A stretch of 64,000 bases of DNA, taken from NCBI RefSeq assembly GCF_022539665.2, contig NC_081335.1, positions 7,068,001-7,132,000 of the forward strand, read 5' to 3'. The notes beneath the pieces are model-generated. The model had not been told where the DNA came from and searched no databases. It saw only the letters and a program-made list of their open reading frames with translations. Source of the stretch: Daphnia carinata (taxonomy: Eukaryota; Arthropoda; Branchiopoda; Diplostraca; Daphniidae). Both the position numbers and the translations under genes were made by a program. Below, one piece after another: positions 55,246 to 64,000 of this stretch (positions within the stretch are counted from its first letter, which is position 1; the number at the start of each line of letters is the position of its first letter).

Positions 55246-56652
55246 ATGTATAGCACTTTTAAAGATATACAAGTAGTGGCAACTCTCGAAACCAACCCGA
55301 TCTACCCAGACTTACCCGTCGTAACATTACCTCCACTATATCCTACCTTACCAACACAAAACTCTGAGACACAAACCCTCAAAGAAAATTTTGCTATAAA
55401 GTGGAAAGAGCTCGTAGAGCTAGAATACAACTATCTCCTCGAGAAAACTAAAACATACCAAACAACTTCAACAACAACAAATATAAAACAATTGGAAGAA
55501 AGGAGAAAACTCTCCCACAGAGAGCTAAACAACGCTCTACAACTATACACTCACTCACTAATAAAGCAAAATCTCGAGACAAAAGACGACACCACCTCAC
55601 ACGAGTCAATCAGCAAGACCACTGAAGTCTTAAAAAATCAACTAGCGAAATCTGGCGAAGAAAATAATTTCGTCGACACTCTTATCCACCAGTTAAAAAC
55701 AGTCCACGGCAAAGAAAAAGAATTCCTCAGCCAAACGTTAGCTGTCCTTCAAAGTGAAACTCTACACCAGCAAGTAGAAGAGCAGCAAGCAAAAGATCAG
55801 ATTACCGCAGAAAATACCAATCTACGAAAACAGATCGAAAGCAACAAGAAAAAGGCAAAGAGTTCAAAGTACACGCTCAGCAGTTCCCTAGAGCGCCTGC
55901 AAGAAAACAACGAGTCCTTGAAAAATTCACTTGAAAAAGCAAATACCCGAATTGCAGAATTGGAGAGTGACTTACAAAAATCACAAGAAGCTGAAAAATA
56001 TTTCGAAGACCGGCTGAAAAAGAGAGAAGAAATTACCGAAAACGTTGAAAGAGAGGGTCAAGAGACAATTAATAAACTCGAAGCAGAAAATATCCAACTA
56101 CAAGAAAAACTAAACAGTACCAGAAAACAGATAGCAGTAAACGTTGAAAGGATAAAAGAATTAGAAGCAGCTACAAACGAAATAAAAACTCAGCTGGACA
56201 AGTCAAAAGCAGAAAAAGTCACGCTAACTAAGACGCAAGCAGAAACTGTTCTTAAAAATAAAGACCTTGATCGAGCACTTCAGCAAAATAAAAAGCAGAC
56301 AGCAGAACAAGAAAATAAAATATCCCGCCTGGAGAATCGTATCGCAGAGTATAAACAACGAGAACTTCTATTCATCGAAGCCGAAGAGACCCATACTAAA
56401 CAGGAACAGCCCGGGGAAGTAACAAGATTAATTAATGAAATACACGACCTATCCTCGTTAAGTGAAGTGCAAGATAAATCACTACATTTTGAACTTGAAG
56501 CTGAGCAAATAATAGAACTGCAAAAAGTTATCGAACTATTGGGAAAACAAGTTGAATCCCAAAGTAAAAATATAACCTCCTTGGAAAAAGAAAACTATCA
56601 TCTCATTGGACCATGGGTAAACACCACGACGATTCCACCAGACCGGATCTAG
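55246..56652 (+). CDS. First ORF of Gypsy element 2: coiled-coil protein with late-domain-like motifs
   Basis: An intact 468-codon frame between the primer-binding site and gag. The N-terminus has IYPDL near residue 19, and TLPPLYPTLPTQ near 26-37 includes PPLY (PPxY type) and LYPTL (LYPxL type). Residues about 60-460 are almost continuous heptad-rich Glu/Lys/Gln/Leu sequence (for example ELESDLQKSQEAEKYFEDRL), predicting a long coiled coil. It overlaps the next ORF by 40 bases in another frame. It resembles no standard gag domain. It may be an extra structural protein or a split N-terminal gag. It could have arisen from a host coiled-coil gene. Function unknown; the budding role of the motifs is inference. 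Confidence 0.7.
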   Translation: MYSTFKDIQVVATLETNPIYPDLPVVTLPPLYPTLPTQNSETQTLKENFAIKWKELVELEYNYLLEKTKTYQTTSTTTNIKQLEERRKLSHRELNNALQLYTHSLIKQNLETKDDTTSHESISKTTEVLKNQLAKSGEENNFVDTLIHQLKTVHGKEKEFLSQTLAVLQSETLHQQVEEQQAKDQITAENTNLRKQIESNKKKAKSSKYTLSSSLERLQENNESLKNSLEKANTRIAELESDLQKSQEAEKYFEDRLKKREEITENVEREGQETINKLEAENIQLQEKLNSTRKQIAVNVERIKELEAATNEIKTQLDKSKAEKVTLTKTQAETVLKNKDLDRALQQNKKQTAEQENKISRLENRIAEYKQRELLFIEAEETHTKQEQPGEVTRLINEIHDLSSLSEVQDKSLHFELEAEQIIELQKVIELLGKQVESQSKNITSLEKENYHLIGPWVNTTTIPPDRI

Positions 56653-58007
56653 GAAGCAGAAAATATACCGCTGAAGAAGAGGCCATGATGAGCATCACTC
56701 AACCCATTGTAAGAGTGCTGGGAGAACTTTTTTCGAGGGAAGACAAGAAATCCATCCCGCCATTCAAGGGTAAAAGCACCGATAAATTAATAACCGAATG
56801 GCTCAAAGCAGCTGAGCACGTGGCCCGAAATAACAACTGGGACGACGAGCAAAAGCTACGATTCTTCTCGGACCGACTTAAAGGAGAAGCCATGGAATGG
56901 CATGAAGCTTACGTCGACGAGAAAGGAGACAAGCTGGAATATGGAGAGTGGAAAGCAGCAATAATTGAAAGATTTCAAGATGCATTTGACATAGCAGCGC
57001 TGAAGAAAAAACTAATGAAGCTAAAGCAGAAACCTGAAGAAAATTGCAGAGCTTTCGTGTCGAGATTAAACAGCCTATACGACACCATAGAGGGAAAGGA
57101 AGAAAAACTCGACCACGACAAAACAATAATAGAGGATCAACTATTTAATAAAGTAAAGAAGATGAGAGATACGACAAAGATAAAAATATTACTTCAAGGG
57201 ATCTTACCCAAAGTAAAAGCGGAGCTATACCTCAGAATGCCAGAAAAATCCGACGACTTCGATTCGCTTTGCAAACAACTGTTCATATCAGAACAGATAT
57301 TGCACGAAAAGGAAAATAATGAAGATAGAGAAATAACGGCAGTAATTGCTGGAATTACAGACCGTGAGAAAGAACAAGATCACGAATTGTCTAAACAAAA
57401 AACTGAACTAGAACAACTTAGCCAGAGATTATTAGAGTTGGAATGTTTTAATAAAGATCGTGAATCATCACAGGAAAACAGTGTGCAGATTGCAGCCACC
57501 GACCGTTACGGCAACAGCGGACGGCAGTCGAACATACGCCAAGGTAGACCAGGTTACCCCAGAGAACAGTACTCAGGCAGAGTCCGTTTCCGAGATACCT
57601 TAGACCGCAGCAGAGCGTCAAGTTATTCACGCAGTAGAGAACCAAGTTTTTCAAAAAGCAGAGAAGCGAGCCCGTTTAGGAGAAACGAACCTACACAACG
57701 TTGGAGGCATAACGCACCAATAAGGGATCGTGAGCCAACATACACAACCGGCTTCCGACACCAACGAAACCACCCCTATACACATCAACCGGGAAGATAC
57801 CAACAACCTTTCAGGACTAACAACCACGCAGATATCAGGTACCCGCAGCAAAACGATAGCAACCGCCAATATCGCAGTGCAGGAGTCCGTACCCCAGTAA
57901 ACAGAGATATAATTTGTCATAAGTCTAACAAAAAGGGACACGTAGCAAGAGAATGTTGGACCAATATGGCACTTATGAATTATGCGAATCACCAACAAAT
58001 AGAATAG
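56613..58007 (+). CDS. gag: Gypsy element 2 gag
   Basis: 464 codons, intact. The core shows the retrotransposon gag domain at about 45-170 (PPFKGKSTDKLITEWLKAAE, FFSDRLKGEAMEWHEAY, then ERFQDAF and CRAFVSRLNSLYD). An Arg/Ser-rich region near 300-420 contains many RS/SR pairs. The zinc knuckle near the end reads CHKSNKKGHVARECW, where the second Cys of CCHC is Ser. The ATG lies within the end of the preceding ORF, so reinitiation, frameshifting or a separate mRNA must be used. The protease frame overlaps its last 55 bases in the -1 frame, the usual gag-pol arrangement. Confidence 0.85.
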   Translation: MGKHHDDSTRPDLGSRKYTAEEEAMMSITQPIVRVLGELFSREDKKSIPPFKGKSTDKLITEWLKAAEHVARNNNWDDEQKLRFFSDRLKGEAMEWHEAYVDEKGDKLEYGEWKAAIIERFQDAFDIAALKKKLMKLKQKPEENCRAFVSRLNSLYDTIEGKEEKLDHDKTIIEDQLFNKVKKMRDTTKIKILLQGILPKVKAELYLRMPEKSDDFDSLCKQLFISEQILHEKENNEDREITAVIAGITDREKEQDHELSKQKTELEQLSQRLLELECFNKDRESSQENSVQIAATDRYGNSGRQSNIRQGRPGYPREQYSGRVRFRDTLDRSRASSYSRSREPSFSKSREASPFRRNEPTQRWRHNAPIRDREPTYTTGFRHQRNHPYTHQPGRYQQPFRTNNHADIRYPQQNDSNRQYRSAGVRTPVNRDIICHKSNKKGHVARECWTNMALMNYANHQQIE

Positions 58008-58832
58008 ATAAGGCACTAACCCGCAGTAGCATAAAATCGGATAAATTAGATTCTAACATACCCCAACTAATACGCATACCCATTAGAATTTATGGAATAG
58101 TACTTAGAGCTTTGATAGACACTGGAGCAGCAGCCAGTCTAGTTTCCGCGGATACCTTACTCAGCATAAATGAAAAGAACTAAAACAAATAAAAAATAAA
58201 AATACACCCACGTTTAGGACCGTATCCGGTCAGACACTAAAATCAATAGGGCAATATGAACTAACAATTACCATAAGTAATAATCATTTAATCAATCATT
58301 ACTTCTATGCCATAGAAAAGCTGAACGAAGATTGCATTTTAGGCTTAGATTTTCTATCTAATAATAACGTGAAAATTAATACTAGAAATAGAGAAATATG
58401 CTATGACCATTTAGGCGTAGAACATAGCTATAGGCAGAGTATACCGTTATATAACCTAACCTTCGAGAATGCGGGAATTACCATACCAATAATACCAGTA
58501 CTTACTAACAATCAAGAGGGAAAACTAACAGCAAAAGATCGCCGTAACTTAGGACCTTTTAGCCAGTGTGATATCTCGAAACAGGACAAGACGAAAGCGC
58601 TAGATAGCCAACCACCACAATTCAATATCCCAGAATTTGAAACTGAAGTCTTAACGAAAGTAAAAACTTACTTAACAAACATGAGCAATTATTTGCGGAC
58701 AAGGAATCAGACCTTGGTCTCGTATCACGAGTAAAACATTTTATAAATACCGGACATGACATCCCGATTAATCAACGACTCCGTAGAACACCCGAAGCAC
58801 TGAAAGAAACCGTAAAATCTAAAATTGAAGTA
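57953..58832 (+). pseudogene. Gypsy element 2 protease region, frame-broken
   Basis: The aspartic protease active site ALIDTGAAASLVSADTLL lies near 58112-58160, and the second conserved part NEDCILGLDFLSNN near 58325-58365 is in another frame. A third frame change near 58690-58735 leads into the RT frame. These shifts fall in A-rich stretches. As read, protease and RT cannot be made as one polyprotein. Confidence 0.75.
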
Positions 58833-60245
58833 ATGCTAAAAAATAAGATAATAAGGGAGAGCTACAGCCCGTTTGCCGCAGCCATCGTAATGGTACCCAA
58901 AAAGGATGGAGAGATGCGTATGTGCATCGACTATAGGCCGCTAAATAAAATAACAATTAAAGATAAATACCCTTTACCAAGAATTGACGATACTGTGGAT
59001 GCATTGTGCGGGTCTATGTATTTTTCATCATTGGATCTTTTGAGCGGATACTGGCAAATCGAGATTGAAGAAAAGGATAAATATAAAACAGCTTTCATTT
59101 GCGAATTTGGACAGTACGAATTTAACAGAATGCCATTTGGGTTAACAAACGCACCAAGTACGTTCCAAAGAGCAATGAATAACATTCTGAAAGACGTGCT
59201 GTACAAATTCGCCCTAGTATACTTAGACGATATAATTATATTTAGTAAATCGATTAAGGAACATCTATCGCACCTAGATAAAGTTTTCGAGCTTCTGGAA
59301 ATTGCGGGACTTAAACTAAAAAGAAAGAAGTGTGAATTTTTTAAAGAAGAATTGGACTATCTCGGATACATCGTTTCTAGAAAAGGGATAACACCAAATT
59401 TGAAAAAATTAAAAGCAATTATAGATTACCCCGCTCCCAAAAATACAAAAGAATTGAGTTCATTCTTAGGTTTGGCTAGTTACTACAGGAAATTTATCAG
59501 AGCTTTTGCTGATAAAGCTCATCCATTGACTGCACTTACGAAAAAGTCAGCAGAATGGAAATGGGGAGAGTCAGAAGGGGACGCCTTTAATTGTATAAAG
59601 AACTGTCTCATCACTAGACCTATCCTGAGTTATCCGGACTTCTCGCGCGAATTCATCATCTATACGGATGCCTCAGGGTATGGGATAGGGGCAGTATTAG
59701 CACAAATGCAATGTCCACCCCACTCAGCGGATTCAGGTGAGACTAACGAACCAGTTCCCAGTGAATCAGACGACACAGAAGTCGTCATTGCATACAGCTC
59801 TAAACATCTGAATGACCGCGAAGCCAAGTGGTCCACCACAGAGAAGGAAGCTTATGCGATCGTTCATGCAATCAACGTATTTCGAATCTACCTATACGGA
59901 CGTAAATTTACAGTATACACCGACCACCGACCGTTAGAATGGTTAATGAGTAAAGCGGAACCAGCAGGACGACTAGCTAGATGGGCACTCAAAATCCAAG
60001 AATATGACATCGTAATTGGATATCGACCAGGTAAATCGCACCAAAATGCGGATACCCTTAGTCGTACCCCAGTAGCAACTATAGCTAGTGTAGACGCAAG
60101 AGCGATTAAAAGCGAAATTAAAGAGGAAGAAAGCGAATGGGTTCGACTACAGCATAACGATATAAATTGCAGAAGAATTATAGGTAATTTAATGAAAAAA
60201 AAAGAAGCAGGGAACCAGAAAGGAAGAGAATATAAATGGATATAA
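58833..60245 (+). pseudogene. pol: Gypsy element 2 reverse transcriptase-RNase H
   Basis: 470 open codons covering the full [66 protein letters not shown] and the catalytic VYLDDIIIFS. The thumb and RNase H follow with IIYTDASGYGIGAVLAQ, EKEAYAIVHAI, YTDHRPLEWLM and HQNADTLSRTP. All catalytic boxes are present, so this part looks functional. A frame break near 60192-60240, probably in the nine-A run, separates it from integrase. It is labelled broken because the pol polyprotein is split, not because of this domain. Confidence 0.88.
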
Positions 60246-61560
60246 GATAAACGAAAAAGGTGAATTAGTAGACAAATATGGAAGGCTAGTGGTACCAGGA
60301 AATACAATAAGAAAAATAATGGAAGAAAATCATGATCACATGTTAGCAGGACATTTAGGAATAGCAAAGACTTTAGCGAGACTACAAAGACAATATTTTT
60401 GGCCAAACATGAGAACAGATGTTACGACATACGTTAACAGTTGCTTAAGATGTGCAAGGCGTAAAGCCTTCGGCGCAACGATAGCACCATTGCAACCTCT
60501 GCCACCAGTTGACAGAGTATGGCAACGCATTGCAATGGATATAGTAGGACCAATTCAAGAAAGTGTTAAGGGATATAAATATGTTCTAGTTCTGTCTGAT
60601 TATGCCAGTCGTTTCGTTTTTGCATTTCCAATGAAAAACCAGACCGCCCAAACAATCGCATCCATTATGGTAAATAAAGTGATAACGAAATATGGAGCAC
60701 CCGAGATTGTGCTAACCGACCAAGGAACGAATTTCCTTTCGAGTCTTGTTCAAGAAATGTGTAAACTTTTTAAAATCAAGCAGATAAGAACTACCGCCTA
60801 CCATCCGCAAACCGACGGACTAGTAGAAAGATTCAACAGAACTCTGTGTGATATGCTAGCTTGCTACGTAGTAGATGAACCAGAAGAGTGGGACAAATAC
60901 CTACCATTTGTCACCTTGGCGTACAACACATCACAACAAGCTACGCTAAAGGACACCCCATTTTACCTTTTCTTCGGAAGAGAACCAATTCTACCTAACG
61001 ACATAAAAATAAATCGGAACTTCGAGCACGACGAAGGCAGTAGTGGATTATACTATCAAAAATGGAGAAACGCTCAAGACCTGGCAAGAAGTCACCTCTT
61101 CAAAGCACAAACTAAACAGAAAGGATACTACGATGAAAGAGCAAAAGGAATTGCGTATAAAATTGGTGACTTAGTAATGCTAAAAGCTCCACCATCAGCA
61201 GGTAAATTCATTAACAGATGGAACGGACCGTTCCGAATCACACGAAACTTCTCAGACATAACTTACGAGGTCGAAAACATTGAAAATAAAAAACAAAAAG
61301 CAACCGTTCACTCTAATCGCCTGAAACTCTATATCCCTCGAGAAAGTGTACCAAACACCACAGAAGCACTAAATCCAAACGTGAAAATCGAAAGTAAAAA
61401 CAAACGAGGTCCTGGAAGACCACGTAAAAATATAACAACAGAGATTAGCAAATTTGAAAAAAGAAATGAACCCCACGAATTCTTTATCCCGGATCACAAA
61501 CCAAAGAATGTCCTATGCCGAACCAAGCACCACAACCAATTCGAGAAATGCCCGCTATAA
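60246..61560 (+). CDS. Gypsy element 2 integrase
   Basis: Open to 61560. It has an HHCC finger (HDHMLAGHLG, then CLRCARRK), a core with D-D-E residues in AMDIVGPI, LTDQGTNF and DGLVERFNR, then FVTLAYNTSQQATLKDTPFY. A GPY/F C-terminal module follows (NRWNGPFRITRNFSDITYEV, HSNRLKLY), with a Lys/Arg-rich tail. Complete apart from the frame break that cuts it off from RT. The env frame overlaps its last 46 bases. Confidence 0.88.
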
Positions 61561-61581
61561 TCTTAGGAAAAGAACTAATTA

Positions 61582-61584
<3 letters not shown>

Positions 61585-61613
<29 letters not shown>
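61585..61613 (+). repeat. Run of 29 A between integrase and env
   Basis: Twenty-nine consecutive A, starting 25 bases after the integrase stop. Thirty-six bases later a pyrimidine run and ATAAAACAG lead into the env ATG. The env frame is open through the A run as poly-Lys, but that part need not be translated. Confidence 0.9.
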
Positions 61614-61617
<4 letters not shown>

Positions 61618-61631
61618 TAGTAATAAAATTA

Positions 61632-61649
61632 CTTTTTTTTATAAAACAG
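61632..61649 (+). promoter_or_regulatory. Putative splice acceptor of the env mRNA
   Basis: CTTTTTTTTATAAAACAG ends exactly before the ATG at 61650. A pyrimidine run plus CAG immediately at the start codon fits a spliced subgenomic env transcript, as in errantiviruses. The donor was not identified. Confidence 0.6.
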
Positions 61650-63761
61650 ATGGAGATAATCCTACTAGTAATTTGCGTGTTAGCTACCCTTGAAACTTCC
61701 CAAACAATTTACGTGTCCGTATGCGATTGTAAGAATGTGAAAACAAGAGGCATACTGGATATAAATTCACCCTATTATTGCGATAAAGAAAATGTCGGAA
61801 CCAGGGTACATTTCCCACGTTTCCCCACTAGTTATACCTTAATGACAAAACAAAAACCCATTAAAACATGGAAAGGATGGACTTGTAAACAATGGATAAA
61901 AACAAAAAAAATTACGGGATCCTTTTGGGTTGGATCATTCGACACGGTTTTCTCCCAAGAAACAAAACTGATTTCACCGTTAGAATGTTGGGAAATGGTT
62001 AACGATAAGAGATGCGGAGGCAATATTATGCAGGCCACCCCAACCTCATTAAGTTTCACAGCAACCCCAACGGGAGAGGGTGCGTGGTATGCCATTAAAG
62101 AATATCGCGTCCTAAATTGCCTTGCAGAAGAGATAACATTAAGACAGGAAACCCCTGAAAGCCCAATTGAAAGCCCTTTTGGATATTTAAATGCTACCCA
62201 ACAAGACGGCCAAATCATTCAAAATCATAATACAATAGTATGGGGAGATAAATCTAGTAATGTTTCCAATTCCCAAATAATCCTTAAAGGTATCGGATAT
62301 CTAGAATTGACCCAAACCACAGAAATCGTAAATACCAGTAGACTCTTAGATACCAGTAGACAAATTGAAATATCATTCTTTAACACCCCTGATAATAATA
62401 ATAAAGAACTAGCTCAACCCAGCTTTAAAGTAGTCGGCATCCCCCTAACCTTTTTGATATTCCCCGCCGAAACAACAAGAAAGTTATACAAAATACATAA
62501 AAACACCCTACCCTCCTGTAAAAATCAAACCAATATCGACTCATGGTCATGCAATGAGTTTGCAGAACCGAGGAATAGTAAAACGAAAAGATCCATAAAG
62601 CAAGAAGTCGAATTCCTTTTAAACGATCCACTCGAAGAAGCTGAATTGGGAAAACGACTCTACAGCATTTCTTATGCTTGGGGATGGATTCGTTTAGGCC
62701 ATCCAAAAATAACAAAGATAGAAGAAAACGGCGTAATACGCAAACAAGATTCAATCGTTTACATCAAGATAATGTACACCCAAAAACAAGTGACCACCCA
62801 TAACCAATTCGACATAGACGAAAAATTACCTTATGGAACAGACTTCGAATACCTAATGGACCACACCTTACGAATCCGAAGAACCACCACGTGTCTAACG
62901 ACATCGGAGATAAACACGATCATTACGGGACAGTGCGGTGAACGGACATCGCGCTGGCTATTCGATACAAAAAACCACCAGCTAATATCAATGGAAAAAC
63001 ACCTATGCATCACACTACGAGACGAGGACGAAGGAACCCAACGCTCCTTAATCCTGCAAAAATGCAGCAGACCTGACGATATGGACGACAACCAGCAATG
63101 GGTATTTGAAACACTGAATTCAAACCCAGAAGTATTAGAGAACTTCCCAGAAACATCCATCGACGAGCTGGAAGAAATAAGACTAGAACAGAGAAGAGCA
63201 GTAGCGACAACCATTAATTCGCCGATTTTTGGAAACTTAATTAAATTCAACCACGGACATGGAAACATCATATGGGATATGATCAGCTGGGGACTACTTA
63301 AAAGCGGAAGACCACCAAATGAAAAATGTGTAACATACAACGGAACTAACACAATGATGACGCTGGAAGAATGCGACCGAGACTGGATCAAATGCCAAAG
63401 AAGCCTACAAAAATTGCTAACTAGCAATGACCCACTAGTACAAACTCAAACAACAGTCGCAAACTGCAGTAGGACATTGGAACGAGGTCAAGCGTTCGAA
63501 TATTCAGCGGATTTCACAATCAGACCTTTCAATACCAACAACTGTATCAAGGCTAATACAACGATGTTAGTCTTACAGGAATGTTCAAGTACTAGCTCAG
63601 TATGGGGAACATTCGAACACACAGGACAATTTATGGCAACGGATAGAACGGGATCACACACCTGCCTCAGACAGAAAATGTCTGACACTGAAAATAGGAA
63701 AGTTAAGCCTAGGACATTGCCACGAAAGGAGCAAGAAACAACACTTCAGCTTCGAGTATAA
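61650..63761 (+). pseudogene. env: Gypsy element 2 env: glycoprotein with ricin-B-like repeats
   Basis: 703 codons from the ATG after the acceptor. A signal-peptide-like start (MEIILLVICVLATLETSQT) is followed by a Cys-rich ectodomain with CDC, CD, LSPLECWEMVNDKRCGG and many N-x-S/T sites. A basic KTKR motif lies near residue 312. From about 413 to 492, and again in 557-684, it has Cys-containing blocks with W-x-F or QxW-like endings (SRWLFD, QQWVFE, VWGTFE) and 'CITL', 'LQKC' and 'LQEC' strands, like ricin-type beta-trefoil lectin repeats. It is unlike the F-type env at 42.1 kb. The SPxECW...RC pattern recalls glycoproteins of some mononega-like arthropod viruses; that is a guess. A frame break near 63700 ends this frame, and the protein continues in the next frame to the window edge. 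Confidence 0.65.
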
Positions 63762-64000
63762 AAATCCTCACCAAATAAAAACCTTGCCAGCATCAGCTAT
63801 CATTGCTTTATATACGCAACAACCGTTCGACGGGAAAACTGTACCACGAATCCCACCGTTAAACAAACATGAAAATATCAACTCAGTTTTTAGAAGTGAA
63901 ACGGAAGAACCCCCTACAACAACAGCAAAATCAGTTGGCACATCAACCGCCAAACCGACTACGACGACAACGCATCGTCCTATTACAACGAAAACTACAA
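63700..64000 (+). pseudogene. Continuation of env in another frame (cut by window edge)
   Basis: Open frame with 'HFSFEYKNPHQIKT' and then a Thr/Pro-rich mucin-like stalk (PPTTTAKSVGTSTAKPTT). It runs off the right edge. A membrane anchor and the 3' LTR are expected outside the window. Confidence 0.6.

Larger units (their letters stand above)
54752..64000 (+). mobile_element. Second env-bearing Gypsy retrotransposon (3' end outside window)
   Basis: Order: LTR, primer-binding site, coiled-coil ORF, gag, protease, RT/RNase H, integrase, A run, env. At least 9.2 kb. Base composition is A-rich on the coding strand, unlike the GC-richer Gypsy element at 31-44 kb, so the two are different lineages. 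Most frames are open; the breaks are single-base and lie mainly in or near A runs. Confidence 0.88.

Noticed and set aside
59888-60406. 172-codon - strand frame
   Set aside because: Antisense to RNase H and integrase of Gypsy element 2.
62831-63427. 198-codon - strand frame
   Set aside because: Antisense to the env frame; Ser-rich composition reflects the complementary codon bias.
1-64000. tRNA and rRNA genes
   Set aside because: Only a tRNA 3'-end complement was found, and it is the BEL primer-binding site; no full cloverleaf or rRNA landmark was seen by reading.

Overview
This is a eukaryotic, arthropod-type window made almost entirely of transposable elements. AT-rich intergenic DNA, introns of about 57-80 bases, a single-exon METTL24/FkbM-type methyltransferase gene and a mixture of BEL/Pao, env-bearing Gypsy, pogo-like and CACTA-like elements suggest a branchiopod crustacean such as Daphnia. 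That assignment is an inference. Only one ordinary host gene looks complete: a membrane-anchored methyltransferase-like protein at 16305-17276 on the + strand.

Layout. From 1 to 18 kb there are short interspersed elements: several ~890 bp non-autonomous copies of a pogo/Tc1-like family (TA target, GGGGAGGTAGG ends), a solo LTR (6401-7036), CACTG-ended elements, other dispersed repeats, an isolated methyltransferase exon and the METTL24-like gene. From 18.4 to 20.1 kb one such MITE carries a 943 bp foldback element inside it.

From 21981 to 29085 lies an apparently complete ~7.1 kb CACTA-like transposon. Its ends read CACTCTCAG and it sits at a TA target. An 840-residue C2H2 plus tnp2-like transposase reading frame lies wholly inside the first intron of a seven-exon gene for a SAM-domain (SAMD3-like) protein. 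This is the same architecture as tnpA/tnpD of maize En/Spm. A 45 nt mini-intron would join exon 1 in frame to the transposase as well, so one first exon could serve both proteins. An empty copy of the insertion site lies in the same window near 7.91 kb.

From 30.8 to 47.2 kb there is a three-deep nest. A pogo-like DNA transposon (transposase on the - strand, 45.0-47.0 kb; the likely parent of the MITE family) was broken by a GC-richer Gypsy element with an env gene (31114-44468, TSD ATAC). That element was in turn broken in its integrase by a BEL/Pao element on the - strand (35842-41340, TSD CCATT). All three are defective. From 47.7 to 52.16 kb, long terminal inverted repeats built of GGAGAAATAGGACC units enclose broken exons of a JADE/rhinoceros-family chromatin gene, which looks like host-gene capture. 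From 52.2 to 54.7 kb lies a decayed relative of the SAMD3-like gene.

From 54.75 kb to the right edge runs a second env-bearing Gypsy element. It has a 5' LTR, a primer-binding site, a 468-residue coiled-coil first ORF with late-domain-like motifs, then gag, protease, RT/RNase H and integrase. These are followed by a 29-base A tract, a splice acceptor and an unusual env that carries ricin-B-like repeats. Its end and 3' LTR lie beyond the window.
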